From a bacterium (GTDB taxonomy: Bacteria > Verrucomicrobiota > Verrucomicrobiia > Verrucomicrobiales > Akkermansiaceae), in contig JAAEZT010000015.1 in NCBI GenBank assembly GCA_018222765.1, positions 1-64,000 on the forward strand: DNA of 64,000 bases, read 5' to 3'. The position numbers and the translations under genes were made by a program. Below the pieces are notes generated by a model. It was not told the origin of the DNA, searched no databases, and saw nothing but the letters and a program-made list of their open reading frames with translations. Each line of letters begins with the position of its first letter. Position 1 is the first letter of the stretch. This document shows positions 8,805 through 17,524 of the stretch, one piece after another.

Positions 8805-10112
8805 TTATGACAAATTCAGCGCGCCGTCTTTACACCACTTTTCTTCACCGAAGGTGGTGATGTTGTGGCCCATCGATTGGGCGAGAGTGAGGAGCAGGCG
8901 GTTGTGGGGAACATTGTTGCCGACCTGACGATAGCCGGATTTGATGTTACAACCACCCCCTACGATGACAAAAGGAATGTCGTCGAGAGTATGGGTGTTG
9001 CCTTTGCCGAGTTCGTTGACCCAAACGATGGAGGTGTTGTCGAGCATGTTGCCATTGCCCCCGGGCTCCGGAGTGTCGCGGAGGCGTTTGGCGAGGTAGG
9101 CGAGTTGCTGGGCAAACCAGATGTTGATCTTCTCGAGCTTGGCTTGAGCGCCTTCGTTTTTGTCGGGTTCGTGGCTGAGGGAATGGTGACCGTCCTCGAT
9201 GCCGAGCCAGCGCATACGGGCTTGTCCGACCGAGCGCATGAACTGAAGCGTGCCCACGCGAGTCATGTCGTTGGCCATCGCATTGACGAGGAGATCCATC
9301 TGCATGCGGGCAAGCTGCGGGGTGTTGTCGTTGGTGAGTTCGATGTTGGGGTCGAGCTCGGGCTCGGGATGAACGAGCTTTCCTGACTTGGCCGCGGCGG
9401 CCATCTCCTGTTCCATTTCGCGCACGAGGGTGAGATGTTGCTCGAGGAGATGTCTGTCCTCCGCGCCGACGGTTTTTGAAATCTTTTTCAAATCCGAGCC
9501 GAGAGCATCGATGACCGAGGCGTAGGCTTCGCGGTCCTTCGACTGACCGTAGAGCTTGTTGAGCATCTGGTAGGGGTCGTCCAGGGGGGCGAGAGGCTGG
9601 TTGGAGCCCGCGTAGCTCATGCGAGTCCATGGATCCGCACGATCAGGGACGGCGACGCCGACCTCGAGTGAGCCGAAACGCGTGCGAGTCGCTTCGTTTT
9701 TCTGGAGAAAGTTTTTGAGTTCCTGGTCGATGGAGATGGCAGAAGCCCAGCCGGCAGGGGAGTCCGATCCGCCCTGAATGTTGCCGGGGTGGAGACGAGC
9801 TCCGGTGAGAAGGCAGGACATCCCGCGCATGTGACGGTCGCCGTCGCCGCCGACACGGTTCGAGAGGCCTTTCAGAACGGCAGTTTGGTTCTCGAAGGGA
9901 GCGAGGCAGGAAAGAATCTTGGAATTGACGAGCTTTCCGTCACCATCAGGCCAGAACTTGTCGGGTAAGGTTCCGTTGGGCGAGAACATGAAGATGATGC
10001 GCTGCTTGCGTCCGTCCGAGCCCGTGGAGGCGAATCCGGGGAGGCCAGTGAGGAAGGGCAGGGAGGCAGAGGAAATGCCTAGCTTGCGCAGGAAATCACG
10101 ACGGTTGTTCAT
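8805..10112 (-). CDS. DUF1552 family protein with Tat signal
   Basis: A 435-residue DUF1552 protein. The N-terminus NNRRDFLRKLGISSASLPFL is a Tat-type leader. The mature part starts RIIFMFSPNGTLPDKFWP and contains the family block RHMRGMSCLLTGARLHPG (about residues 93-110), where the histidines may bind metal. It continues through HHSLSHEPDKNEG and ends TFGEEKWCKDGALNLS. DUF1552 proteins are distant relatives of DUF1501 and are normally encoded with DUF1587/1592/1588 cytochromes. Here no such partner is adjacent: the neighbours are the PSC gene (223 bases downstream) and the 10.3-13.6 kb pair (145 bases upstream). The DUF1592 protein at 17.5-19.8 kb is the nearest candidate partner. Role unknown. 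There is no Shine-Dalgarno sequence before the ATG at 10112. Confidence 0.92.
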   Translation of the reverse strand: MNNRRDFLRKLGISSASLPFLTGLPGFASTGSDGRKQRIIFMFSPNGTLPDKFWPDGDGKLVNSKILSCLAPFENQTAVLKGLSNRVGGDGDRHMRGMSCLLTGARLHPGNIQGGSDSPAGWASAISIDQELKNFLQKNEATRTRFGSLEVGVAVPDRADPWTRMSYAGSNQPLAPLDDPYQMLNKLYGQSKDREAYASVIDALGSDLKKISKTVGAEDRHLLEQHLTLVREMEQEMAAAAKSGKLVHPEPELDPNIELTNDNTPQLARMQMDLLVNAMANDMTRVGTLQFMRSVGQARMRWLGIEDGHHSLSHEPDKNEGAQAKLEKINIWFAQQLAYLAKRLRDTPEPGGNGNMLDNTSIVWVNELGKGNTHTLDDIPFVIVGGGCNIKSGYRQVGNNVPHNRLLLTLAQSMGHNITTFGEEKWCKDGALNLS

Positions 10113-10223
10113 CTCGCTGTAGTATACGGTAAATTGAAAAAATTCTTACTTGCTGCTTAATTGATATTTTCCCTCGACTTTGGACGAGCGGCCCGGGCTG
10201 TGATGCGATTGATTCGAGTATAG

Positions 10224-10242
10224 CCAAATCTTGAAGATTTGG
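10224..10242 (-). terminator. possible 3' hairpin of the leftward DUF1501 gene
   Basis: CCAAATC (10224-10230), loop TTGAA, GATTTGG (10236-10242) is a perfect 7-base stem 16 bases past the DUF1501 stop at 10258. It lacks a U-tract on the minus strand, so it may be a weak terminator or an RNA-stabilising end. Confidence 0.35.
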
Positions 10243-10257
10243 AAGGCTCGACAAAGC

Positions 10258-11646
10258 TTACGCGAGGATTCCATCGACAATTTTCCCTTCGACGTCGGTG
10301 AGGCGAAAGTCTCTTCCGGCGTAGCGGTAGGTGAATTCCTCGTGGTCGATGCCCATGAGGTGGAGGATGGTGGCGTGGAGGTCGTGGAAGTGGACGGGTT
10401 TGTCTTCGGCGTAGTAGCCGTAGTCGTCGGTAGAGCCGTAAACGGAGCCGGGTTTGATACCGCCGCCAGCCATGAACATGGTGAAGCCGTGTGGATTGTG
10501 GTCACGTCCGTCTTTGCCTTGGGCGGTCGGGGTGCGTCCGAATTCGCCGCCCCAAAGAACGAGGGTTTCGTCGAGAAGGCCGCGTTGTTTTAAGTCGGTG
10601 ATGAGTCCGGCGACGGGTTTGTCCATTTCGGCGCTCAGCTTTTCGTGTTCCTTGGTCAGGTTGCCATGCGAGTCCCAGTAGCGGTGGGTGACTTGCACAA
10701 AGCGCACGCCAGCTTCGCTGAAACGTCGGGCCGCGAGGCATTGTTCGGCGAAGGATTTCGTGGGGCCGGCGTCGGCGCCATAGAGTTTCTTGATGTGATC
10801 CGGTTCACTGGAAATGTCCTGTACGCCAGGAACTTCCATCTGCATCTTGAAGGCGAGCTCGTAGGAGGCGATGCGCGATTCGAGTTCGCTGTCGACGCCG
10901 CGTTGCGCGAGGTGGTCCTTGTTGAAGGAAGCGAGAAGGTCGAGTTCCTTGCGTTGCTTTGAACGGTCCTTGAGAGGATTATCGATGAAGGGGACTTTCA
11001 TTGATGGGCCGCTGCCTTCGATGCGGGTGCCGGAATACTTGGCGGGAAGAAAAGCCGATGACCAGGCTCCTGCGCCGCCATGGCTGCCGCTGGGATTTAT
11101 GGTGATAAAGCCGGGAAGGTTTTCGTTTTCGCTGCCGAGACCGTAGTTGATCCATGAGCCCATCGAAGGTCGCGTGAAGGTATCGGAGCCGGTGTGGAGT
11201 TCGAGCAGCGCGCCGCCGTGACGGGAGTTCGAGCAATGCATCGACTTCACGAAGCAAAGGTCATCGGCGATGGAGGCGATATGCGGAAGAAGCTCGCAAA
11301 CCTGAGCTCCGCTTTCGCCGTGTTGCTGGCAGGACCAGGGCGATTTCAGGAGAAGGTTTTTTGATTTGTGTGAGACGATGCGCGGCGCTTTGAGTGGAAA
11401 GGCTTTTCCGGTGTCACGCGTGAGAAGCGGTTTGGGATCGAAGAGATCCACCGTCGACGGGCCGCCGTGCATGAAAAGGAAAATGACACGCTTGGCTTTT
11501 CCGGGAAGAGGCGGCGCCTGGGTTTTTGCGGCGGCTTCACGAGCGAGGAAGGAGTGCAGGGCGAGGGCTCCGAATCCGGTTCCGGAACGTTGCAACATTT
11601 CCCGTCGGGAAAGAGGGAAGCTTGTTCGGTGATTGCACAGGCTCAT
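10258..11646 (-). CDS. DUF1501 family protein with Tat signal
   Basis: A 462-residue DUF1501 protein. I chose the ATG at 11646 because it lies 2 bases after the stop of the upstream DUF1549/DUF1553 gene and gives the leader SRREMLQRSGTGFGALALHS, a Tat motif. The frame is open further upstream only because it shadows that gene. The core begins RVIFLFMHGGPSTVDLFDPK, with WGGEFGRTP and GRDHNPHGFT in the C-terminal third, ending FRLTDVEGKIVDGILA. Its end is very like that of the truncated DUF1501 gene at the left edge, so these two are closer to each other than to the one at 2000. It forms an operon with the gene at 11649. Function unknown; predicted to be exported. Confidence 0.93.
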   Translation of the reverse strand: MSLCNHRTSFPLSRREMLQRSGTGFGALALHSFLAREAAAKTQAPPLPGKAKRVIFLFMHGGPSTVDLFDPKPLLTRDTGKAFPLKAPRIVSHKSKNLLLKSPWSCQQHGESGAQVCELLPHIASIADDLCFVKSMHCSNSRHGGALLELHTGSDTFTRPSMGSWINYGLGSENENLPGFITINPSGSHGGAGAWSSAFLPAKYSGTRIEGSGPSMKVPFIDNPLKDRSKQRKELDLLASFNKDHLAQRGVDSELESRIASYELAFKMQMEVPGVQDISSEPDHIKKLYGADAGPTKSFAEQCLAARRFSEAGVRFVQVTHRYWDSHGNLTKEHEKLSAEMDKPVAGLITDLKQRGLLDETLVLWGGEFGRTPTAQGKDGRDHNPHGFTMFMAGGGIKPGSVYGSTDDYGYYAEDKPVHFHDLHATILHLMGIDHEEFTYRYAGRDFRLTDVEGKIVDGILA

Positions 11647-11648
11647 GG

Positions 11649-13592
11649 TTACTCGACGTATAAAAATTCGTTGGAGGAAAATAGCACTCTGGCGAAGGCG
11701 GCCCAAGCTTCCTTTTCGTCGCCGTAGTCTTGGACGAACTGCTCGCCTTTGAGGCATTCCCCGTCCGTGGCATCGCGGCCGAGGAGGTGTTTGATCATCC
11801 ATGAAGAGCGTTCGCGAATGGAGAGATTAGAGGTCTTTGAAAGGAGGGCCTTGGCGAGGTTCTTTGAGGACTCGTGAACCAATTCGCTGTTCATCAAGTA
11901 GAGAGCCTGGCTGGCGACTGCGGAAGTGCGGCGGTTCCCATCGGGGACGGCGGGGTCGGGTGCATCGAAGGCTTTTTGTCCGTCGTATCCGGAGCTGCGG
12001 TAGACGGGTAGATAAACAGTGCGGCGGGGAACGAGGGAGTGTTCTTTGAGTTTGCCGCGATCGACATAGGCGTTCGAACGGGAGACCAGCATCGAACCGC
12101 CCATTGTGAGATCGAGGCGATCGGACTTCATAAGAATGCTGTCGCGGATGACTTCGGATTCGACGCGGCGGCGTTGCCAGCGGGCGAAGAGTTTGTTATC
12201 AGGATCGTATTCCAAGAGCGCGAGATCGGCATGTGCGGATTGACGGTAGGTCGCGGAGTTCATCAAGAGGCGATGCATCGCTTTGATGGACCAGCCGGAT
12301 TCGGCGAATTTCTTAGCGAGGTGATCGAGGAGCTCGGGGTGGGTGGGTTTCTCGCCAAGGCCGCCGAAGTTGTCGGGCGTGGGGACGATGCCGCGTCCGA
12401 AATGCCAGCGCCAAAGTCGGTTGACGATGACACGGGAGGTGAGTGGGTTTTCGGCGGAGGCAATCCAGCGGGCGAGCTCGAGCCGTCCGCTTTGTTTTTG
12501 GGGCATAGTGATTTTTTCACCATGCGTCCAGGCGGCGGGGACACCACGCGGAGCTTCCTCGCCGAGGGTGAGATAATCGCCGCGAAGGTGAACTTTGACA
12601 TCCTGCGTCGGGTATTCCGTGACTCCCATGACTTTGAAGGGGGCGGGGAGGTCTTTTTTGAGAGCGGCGATTTGTTTACTCAGTTTCTCTTTCTCCTCCT
12701 TAGGCGTCTTCTTGTCCTTTCGCTTGGCTTCGAGTTTGTTAACTTCGGCCCAGGTTTTCTTGTGCTCTTCCTCGGTGAAGTCGTGTTCGTGAAACTGCGC
12801 GACCACAGAATACTTGGTGAGGGTTTTGGTCGACATGAAGATGCCGGCGAGGCCGTAGTATTCCTTGATTGAGATGGGATCGATCTTGTGGTCGTGGCAG
12901 CGGGCGCAACCGATGGTCATGCCGAGAAAGGTGCGGCCCATTGTGTCCATTTGTTCATCAATGATGTCACGGCGCATCTTGTCGGGATCGTCGCAGGCGA
13001 GCATCTTGGGTCCGACGGAGAGAAAGCCGAGGCCGACGGTCTTGGCGCGTCTTTCGGCGAGGTCCTTCGTGGGGAGGAGATCGCCTGCGAGTTGTTCGAT
13101 GATGAATTGGTCGAAGGGTTTGTCGTTGTTGAACGATTCAATGACGTAGTCGCGGTAGCGCCAGGCGGAGGGATGGGCGATGTCTTCGTCCATGCCGTTG
13201 GTGTCCGAGTAGCGGGCGACGTCGAGCCAGTGGCGTCCCCAGCGTTCGCCGTAGCGGGGGGATTTGAGGAGTTTGTCAATGAGGCGGGGCCAGGCGTCTT
13301 TGCGGGCGTCGGCGAGGAAGGCGTTGATTTGCTCAGTGGTGGGCGGAAGGCCGTGGAGGTCGAGATAGGCGCGCCGGACGAGGGTGAGTTTTTCGGCGGT
13401 CTTGGTTGGGCGGTAGTTGGCTTTCTCGATTCCTGAGAGAATGAAATGGTCGAGGTCCTCGCTGGGCCAGGCGGTGTTTTTGACAGAGGGGAGCCGGGGT
13501 GCTTCGATGGGACGATAAGCCCAGCCGTCTTCGTCTCCCAAGAGGGATCCGATTGTCAGTCCTAGGCAGGCGATGACCAGGTGAAACACCAT
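11649..13592 (-). CDS. DUF1549/DUF1553 secreted cytochrome-like protein
   Basis: A 647-residue exported protein with a signal peptide (MVFHLVIACLGLTIGSLLG). There is no N-terminal PSC domain, unlike the giant paralogue at 3488. DUF1549 spans about residues 35-245 (LVRRAYLDLHGLPPT, then RYGERWGRHWLDVARYSD) and includes a CARCHDH haem-type motif near residue 228. A charged coiled-coil-like segment (about 270-315) separates it from DUF1553 (about 365-600; NPLTSRVIVNRLWRWHFG). It ends EFLYVE. The DUF1501 gene follows after 2 bases, the classic pairing. Upstream, 133 bases separate it from the divergent L-fucose operon. Function of the family is unknown. The ATG at 13592 lacks a Shine-Dalgarno sequence. 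Confidence 0.92.
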   Translation of the reverse strand: MVFHLVIACLGLTIGSLLGDEDGWAYRPIEAPRLPSVKNTAWPSEDLDHFILSGIEKANYRPTKTAEKLTLVRRAYLDLHGLPPTTEQINAFLADARKDAWPRLIDKLLKSPRYGERWGRHWLDVARYSDTNGMDEDIAHPSAWRYRDYVIESFNNDKPFDQFIIEQLAGDLLPTKDLAERRAKTVGLGFLSVGPKMLACDDPDKMRRDIIDEQMDTMGRTFLGMTIGCARCHDHKIDPISIKEYYGLAGIFMSTKTLTKYSVVAQFHEHDFTEEEHKKTWAEVNKLEAKRKDKKTPKEEKEKLSKQIAALKKDLPAPFKVMGVTEYPTQDVKVHLRGDYLTLGEEAPRGVPAAWTHGEKITMPQKQSGRLELARWIASAENPLTSRVIVNRLWRWHFGRGIVPTPDNFGGLGEKPTHPELLDHLAKKFAESGWSIKAMHRLLMNSATYRQSAHADLALLEYDPDNKLFARWQRRRVESEVIRDSILMKSDRLDLTMGGSMLVSRSNAYVDRGKLKEHSLVPRRTVYLPVYRSSGYDGQKAFDAPDPAVPDGNRRTSAVASQALYLMNSELVHESSKNLAKALLSKTSNLSIRERSSWMIKHLLGRDATDGECLKGEQFVQDYGDEKEAWAAFARVLFSSNEFLYVE

Positions 13593-13725
13593 CGGGACAG
13601 TTACCGATTAGAGACGGTGGTTCTATCGTAGGAATGGAGATGTTTTGGTCGGGTGAAAAAGGGAGGATCTGTTATGGGCAAAGGGAACGGAAGATGTAAG
13701 CTCACGCCCGTTCCAGAGAGAGAAG

Positions 13726-14475
13726 ATGAAAAACGCGATTATTACCGGAGGAGGATCAGGGATTGGTCGGGCGATTGCCGAGCGGATTGCCCAGGATGGA
13801 AATCATGTTGTCATTCTTGATCTGCAAGAGGAAACGGGCGAAGAGACGGTGGCTTTGATCAAGGAGACAGGCGGGAGTGCGGAATGCCTCCAGTGCGATG
13901 TCTCTGATACCGAGTCGGTGCGAGCGGTTTTTGAAAAGATTCCGCGAGTGGATATTTTGGTGAATTGCGCGGGAATTGCCTCGATCGGAAATGTTACCAA
14001 TACCACACCCGAGGAGTTGGACAAAATCTACGGGGTGAATGTGAAAGGGATTTATCATTGCCTTCACTTCGCGGTTCCCAAGATGCTCGCGGAAGGTGGT
14101 GGTGCGGTTCTCAACATGGCGTCCATTGCGTCGAAGGTGGGAATTCAAGATCGCTTTGCTTATTCGATGTCGAAAGGAGCAGCTCTCTCGATGACGCTCT
14201 CGGTGGCCAAGGATTATATTGATCAGGGGATTCGCTCGAACTGCATTTGTCCGGCCCGGGTGCATACGCCCTTTGTTGATGGTTATCTTGAAAAGAACTA
14301 TCCCGAGGAAGAACGCGCGGAGATGTTTGAGAAGCTCTCGGAATATCAACCGATCGGACGAATGGGTAAGCCTTCGGAGATAGCTGAGTTGGCTTCTTTC
14401 TTATGCTCGGAAAAGGCCTCCTTTATTACGGGTTCGGCATATGACATCGATGGAGGATGCACGCTGCTTCGATAG
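13726..14475 (+). CDS. SDR dehydrogenase, probable 2-keto-3-deoxy-L-fuconate dehydrogenase
   Basis: A 249-residue short-chain dehydrogenase. The NAD(P) motif is GGGSGIGRA at residues 8-16. The catalytic triad is Ser in NMASIASKVG, Tyr in YSMSKGA and its Lys. It ends in the usual ITGSAYDIDGGCTLLR. On its own it could be any sugar SDR. Its place at the head of an operon with L-fuconate dehydratase, an FAH-family hydrolase and a second SDR fits the NAD-dependent oxidation of 2-keto-3-deoxy-L-fuconate to the 2,4-diketo acid, as known for the Xanthomonas-type pathway. It is one of the few genes here with a purine-rich ribosome site (GAGAGAG just before the ATG). The next gene starts 12 bases after its stop. 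Which of the two SDRs does which step is inference. Confidence 0.8.
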   Translation: MKNAIITGGGSGIGRAIAERIAQDGNHVVILDLQEETGEETVALIKETGGSAECLQCDVSDTESVRAVFEKIPRVDILVNCAGIASIGNVTNTTPEELDKIYGVNVKGIYHCLHFAVPKMLAEGGGAVLNMASIASKVGIQDRFAYSMSKGAALSMTLSVAKDYIDQGIRSNCICPARVHTPFVDGYLEKNYPEEERAEMFEKLSEYQPIGRMGKPSEIAELASFLCSEKASFITGSAYDIDGGCTLLR

Positions 14476-14487
14476 AAAATTTTCATT

Positions 14488-15345
14488 ATGAAACTGACGC
14501 GATATTATCACGGTGATGCGATTGTTCCGGGGGTCTTTGCTTCCGAATCCGAGATCTACAACTGTGCTGCCTTTGGCGAAGATTGGGACGAGAGCTTTTT
14601 TGAGAATGAAGGACTGAGTCGTCTTGCGGGCTTTCTCAAGGCGGAAGGCGACTCGCTTCCGAAAGTGCAAGCTGCTGAAGTGCGATTGGCTCCGTCAGTG
14701 GCGCGGCCTTCGAAGATTGTTTGCATAGGTTTGAACTATGCCAAGCATGCGGAGGAAGCGGGAATGGAGCCTCCAAGCGAGCCGGTGGTGTTTTTTAAAG
14801 CGACGACCGCTTGGGCCGGGCCGAATGATGCGATCGTCATTCCACGGGATTCCGATAAGACAGATTGGGAAGTGGAGTTGGCAGTTGTGATTGGAAAGCG
14901 AGCCAAGTATGTCAGCGAAGAGGACGCGCTGGATTACGTGGCTGGTTACGGCGTGCACAACGATTATTCCGAGCGCGAATGGCAGCTGGAAAAAGGTGGT
15001 CAGTGGGTGAAGGGGAAATCGGCGGATACCTACGCGCCCTTTGGTCCCTACATGGCGACTGCGGAAGAAGTGCCTAACCCTAATGAGCTGAATTTGTGGC
15101 TCAAGTTGAATGGCGAGAAGATTCAGGACAGCAGCACCTTGGATTTCATTTTTAATGTGCAGCAGGTTATTAGTTATCTGAGCAATTTCATGACGCTCCT
15201 TCCCGGGGATGTCATCTCGACGGGTACTCCGGCTGGAGTTGGTTTGGGGTTTGACCCTCCGGTTTATTTGAAAGAGGGCGATGTCGTGGAACTTGGGATT
15301 GATGGCCTGGGGGTTCAGAAACAAACTGCCGTTAAAGAGCGATGA
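14488..15345 (+). CDS. fumarylacetoacetate hydrolase family protein, probable 2,4-diketo-3-deoxy-L-fuconate hydrolase
   Basis: A 285-residue FAH-fold enzyme. The catalytic C-terminal domain starts near residue 70 (KIVCIGLNYAKHAEEAG). It contains the metal ligands of this family: VFFKATTAWAGPND, then DWEVELAVVIGK and GYGVHNDYSERE. The final block is GDVISTGTPAGVG. In the non-phosphorylative fucose route such an enzyme cleaves the C-C bond of 2,4-diketo-3-deoxy-L-fuconate to pyruvate and lactate. The family also does fumarylpyruvate and acylpyruvate hydrolysis, so the substrate rests on operon context. Its TGA overlaps the ATG of the dehydratase gene by 4 bases. No Shine-Dalgarno sequence precedes its ATG. 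Confidence 0.82.
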   Translation: MKLTRYYHGDAIVPGVFASESEIYNCAAFGEDWDESFFENEGLSRLAGFLKAEGDSLPKVQAAEVRLAPSVARPSKIVCIGLNYAKHAEEAGMEPPSEPVVFFKATTAWAGPNDAIVIPRDSDKTDWEVELAVVIGKRAKYVSEEDALDYVAGYGVHNDYSEREWQLEKGGQWVKGKSADTYAPFGPYMATAEEVPNPNELNLWLKLNGEKIQDSSTLDFIFNVQQVISYLSNFMTLLPGDVISTGTPAGVGLGFDPPVYLKEGDVVELGIDGLGVQKQTAVKER

Positions 15346-16670
15346 AAATCACTTCGGCCAAGGTGATCGATCTCCGTGTTCCGACATCGGATGACATGCT
15401 GGGATCCGATCCCTTTCACAAGGCTCCGGACTATGCCTCGGCAGTGTTACATTTGGAGACAGATGGCGGACTGCGCGGAGTATCGGTCGTCTTCACAGTA
15501 GGCGCGGGAACGGACTGGATTGGATACGGGATTGAAGATCTTGCCGGGTTGGTGATCGGTTCAACGCTCGAGGAGTTCACGGAAGATCCGCTGAAGTTGT
15601 ATCGTCGCTTGATTGACCACCATCAGCTTCGATGGTTGCATGACGGAGTGTTTCGCATGGCGTGCGGAGCGGTTCTCAATGCGATGTGGGATCTGTGGGC
15701 GAAGTCGGAAGGGAAACCGCTGTGGAAGTTGTTGGTCGATCTAGAGCCGGAGTTTGTCGTGGGCTGCATCGATTGGCGAAATTTGAAGGATGCACTCACA
15801 CCGGAAGAGGCACTGGAGATTTTACGCAAGGCGAAGAAGGAGGAGCGCGAACAGGAAATGGGCGAGATCGGACCGAAAGCCTATTGCACGGCCGGGTGGC
15901 TGGGTCTGAGTGATCAGACGATTCTCGATACGGTGAGAAAGTTGCAGGAGACGGGCTTTGATTCCTTCAAGGTAAAAGTCGGGATGGACCTGAATGATGA
16001 TGTCGCGCGGATCAAGTTCATGCGTGAGGCGATTGGGCCGGACCAATCGTTAATGGTCGATGCCAATCAATATTGGGGCGTGGGAGAAGCGACGGAGCAT
16101 GTGAGGCATTACGAGCCCTACAACCTTAAGTGGGTCGAAGAGCCGATTGCGCGGGATGATGTGCTGGGTTACGTCGAGTTGTCGGAGACCTTTAAGGATG
16201 CGTCGTTTGACTTTGCCTGCGGAGAGCATGCGGCCTCACCGGTGATCTTCAAGCAACTGCTCAAGAGCGGGGCGATCGGGTATTGTCAGATCGATGCGGT
16301 GCGCGTGGCGGGCGTGAATGATGTCATGGCGATCATTCTCATGGCCGCGAAGTATGGTGTGCCGGTTTGTCCGCACGGTGGCGGGATTGCCTTGTGCAAT
16401 ATGATCCAGCATTTCGGAATGTGGGATCAGATTGCAGTGAGCGGGCACTCGAACACGCAACTGGTGGAGTATATCGACTTTTTACAGGAAGCGGTTAAAG
16501 AACCTGTGCGGATGAAGGGCGGTCACTATCTTACTCCGCGGGCATTGGGTTGGGGCCTGGAATTTCATGAGGAGTTTCTGGCGGATCACACGTATCCTTC
16601 AGGGAAGATGTGGAAAGATCGCCCGAAGCATCGGAGCGGCACGCATTTTGAATGGCCACCGGAAAAGTAG
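15342..16670 (+). CDS. L-fuconate dehydratase (enolase superfamily)
   Basis: A 442-residue member of the mandelate-racemase branch of the enolase superfamily, and the key evidence for the operon's function. Length and sequence follow Xanthomonas FucD closely: FPTS-like start with a GSDPFHKAPDYASAV block, VFTVGAGTD, and QLRWL in the substrate-binding loop. The catalytic KVKVG motif is near residue 212. Metal ligands lie in VDANQYW, WVEEPIARDD and CGEHAASP, with the general-base His in VCPHGGGIALCN. It would dehydrate L-fuconate to 2-keto-3-deoxy-L-fuconate in the cytoplasm. The start overlaps the upstream stop (ATGA at 15342), and the next gene begins 8 bases downstream. Confidence 0.92.
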   Translation: MKITSAKVIDLRVPTSDDMLGSDPFHKAPDYASAVLHLETDGGLRGVSVVFTVGAGTDWIGYGIEDLAGLVIGSTLEEFTEDPLKLYRRLIDHHQLRWLHDGVFRMACGAVLNAMWDLWAKSEGKPLWKLLVDLEPEFVVGCIDWRNLKDALTPEEALEILRKAKKEEREQEMGEIGPKAYCTAGWLGLSDQTILDTVRKLQETGFDSFKVKVGMDLNDDVARIKFMREAIGPDQSLMVDANQYWGVGEATEHVRHYEPYNLKWVEEPIARDDVLGYVELSETFKDASFDFACGEHAASPVIFKQLLKSGAIGYCQIDAVRVAGVNDVMAIILMAAKYGVPVCPHGGGIALCNMIQHFGMWDQIAVSGHSNTQLVEYIDFLQEAVKEPVRMKGGHYLTPRALGWGLEFHEEFLADHTYPSGKMWKDRPKHRSGTHFEWPPEK

Positions 16671-16678
16671 AACAAGCG

Positions 16679-17455
16679 ATGAATTTAGGATTAGAAGATA
16701 AAGTAGTGATCGTCACCGGAGGGTCGAAAGGAATCGGAGCCGCGTGTGTGGAGCTCTTTGCTGAAGAGGGAGCGATTCCGGTGATCGTCGGGCGCTCGCC
16801 GGAGATGGGAAAAGCCCTCATCGAAAAATGTGGACGTGGAGTGGTGATTCAGGCGGAGCTGACCTCGGAAGAAGCTTGCGAGAATGCCATTGCGAAAACT
16901 TTGGAAGAGTATGGCAGGATCGATGGCCTGGTGCATAATGCAGGGATCAATGATCAGGTGGGATTGCGTGACGGAGTTGAGGCTTTCAAAGGGTCTCTGC
17001 AGAGGAATTTGATTCACCTATACGCCCTGACGCATCATGCGCTGGAGGCCTTGATTGCTTCGAAGGGCTTTATTGTGAATGTCACCTCCAAGGTGGCTGT
17101 GACCGGGCAGGGTGGGACCTCGGGTTATGCTGCATCGAAAGGAGCAATGAATGCGCTCACGCGGGAGTGGGCCTTGGACCTAGCGAAGCACGGTGTCCGT
17201 GTGAATTCCGTGGTGCCGGCCGAAGTCTACACACCGATGTATGAAGGACTCGCCGCAGCAGAGGAGGACCCGCAGAAATTTCTCGATGACATGAGCTCGG
17301 TGATTCCGCTGGGGAAGAGGATGACGACGACAGAGGAAATGGCGAACGCCGTGGTGTTTCTGGCGTCGGAGCGTTCAAGCCATACGACCGGGCAGATCAT
17401 TTATCCCGATGGCGGCTACGTGCATCTGGATCGGTCTTATCAACCGGGAGGATAG
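16679..17455 (+). CDS. SDR dehydrogenase, probable L-fucose 1-dehydrogenase
   Basis: A 258-residue short-chain dehydrogenase with cofactor motif GGSKGIGAA, HNAGIN, and catalytic Ser/Tyr/Lys in VNVTSKVAVTG and YAASKGA. The last residues VHLDRSYQPGG after YPDGGY are typical of the L-fucose dehydrogenase group, which oxidises L-fucose to the lactone. I start it at the ATG at 16679 (MNLGLEDKVVIVTGG), 8 bases after the dehydratase stop. An in-frame ATG at 16652 would add nine residues that overlap that gene. It is the last gene of the four-gene operon. A lactonase, mutarotase and transporter are missing here and must be elsewhere. The substrate is inferred from context. Confidence 0.83.
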   Translation: MNLGLEDKVVIVTGGSKGIGAACVELFAEEGAIPVIVGRSPEMGKALIEKCGRGVVIQAELTSEEACENAIAKTLEEYGRIDGLVHNAGINDQVGLRDGVEAFKGSLQRNLIHLYALTHHALEALIASKGFIVNVTSKVAVTGQGGTSGYAASKGAMNALTREWALDLAKHGVRVNSVVPAEVYTPMYEGLAAAEEDPQKFLDDMSSVIPLGKRMTTTEEMANAVVFLASERSSHTTGQIIYPDGGYVHLDRSYQPGG

Positions 17456-17524
17456 AGGGTAGCAGAGGTTTACAGTCTTTGATTTGGTGGCCTTTGTTGA
17501 CCTGAACCTCGGCGTTCGGGGGGC

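Noticed and set aside
17456-17524. Possible hairpin in the gap after the fucose operon
   Set aside because: Only a 4-base GAAC/GTTC pairing around CTCGGC; too short to call a terminator.
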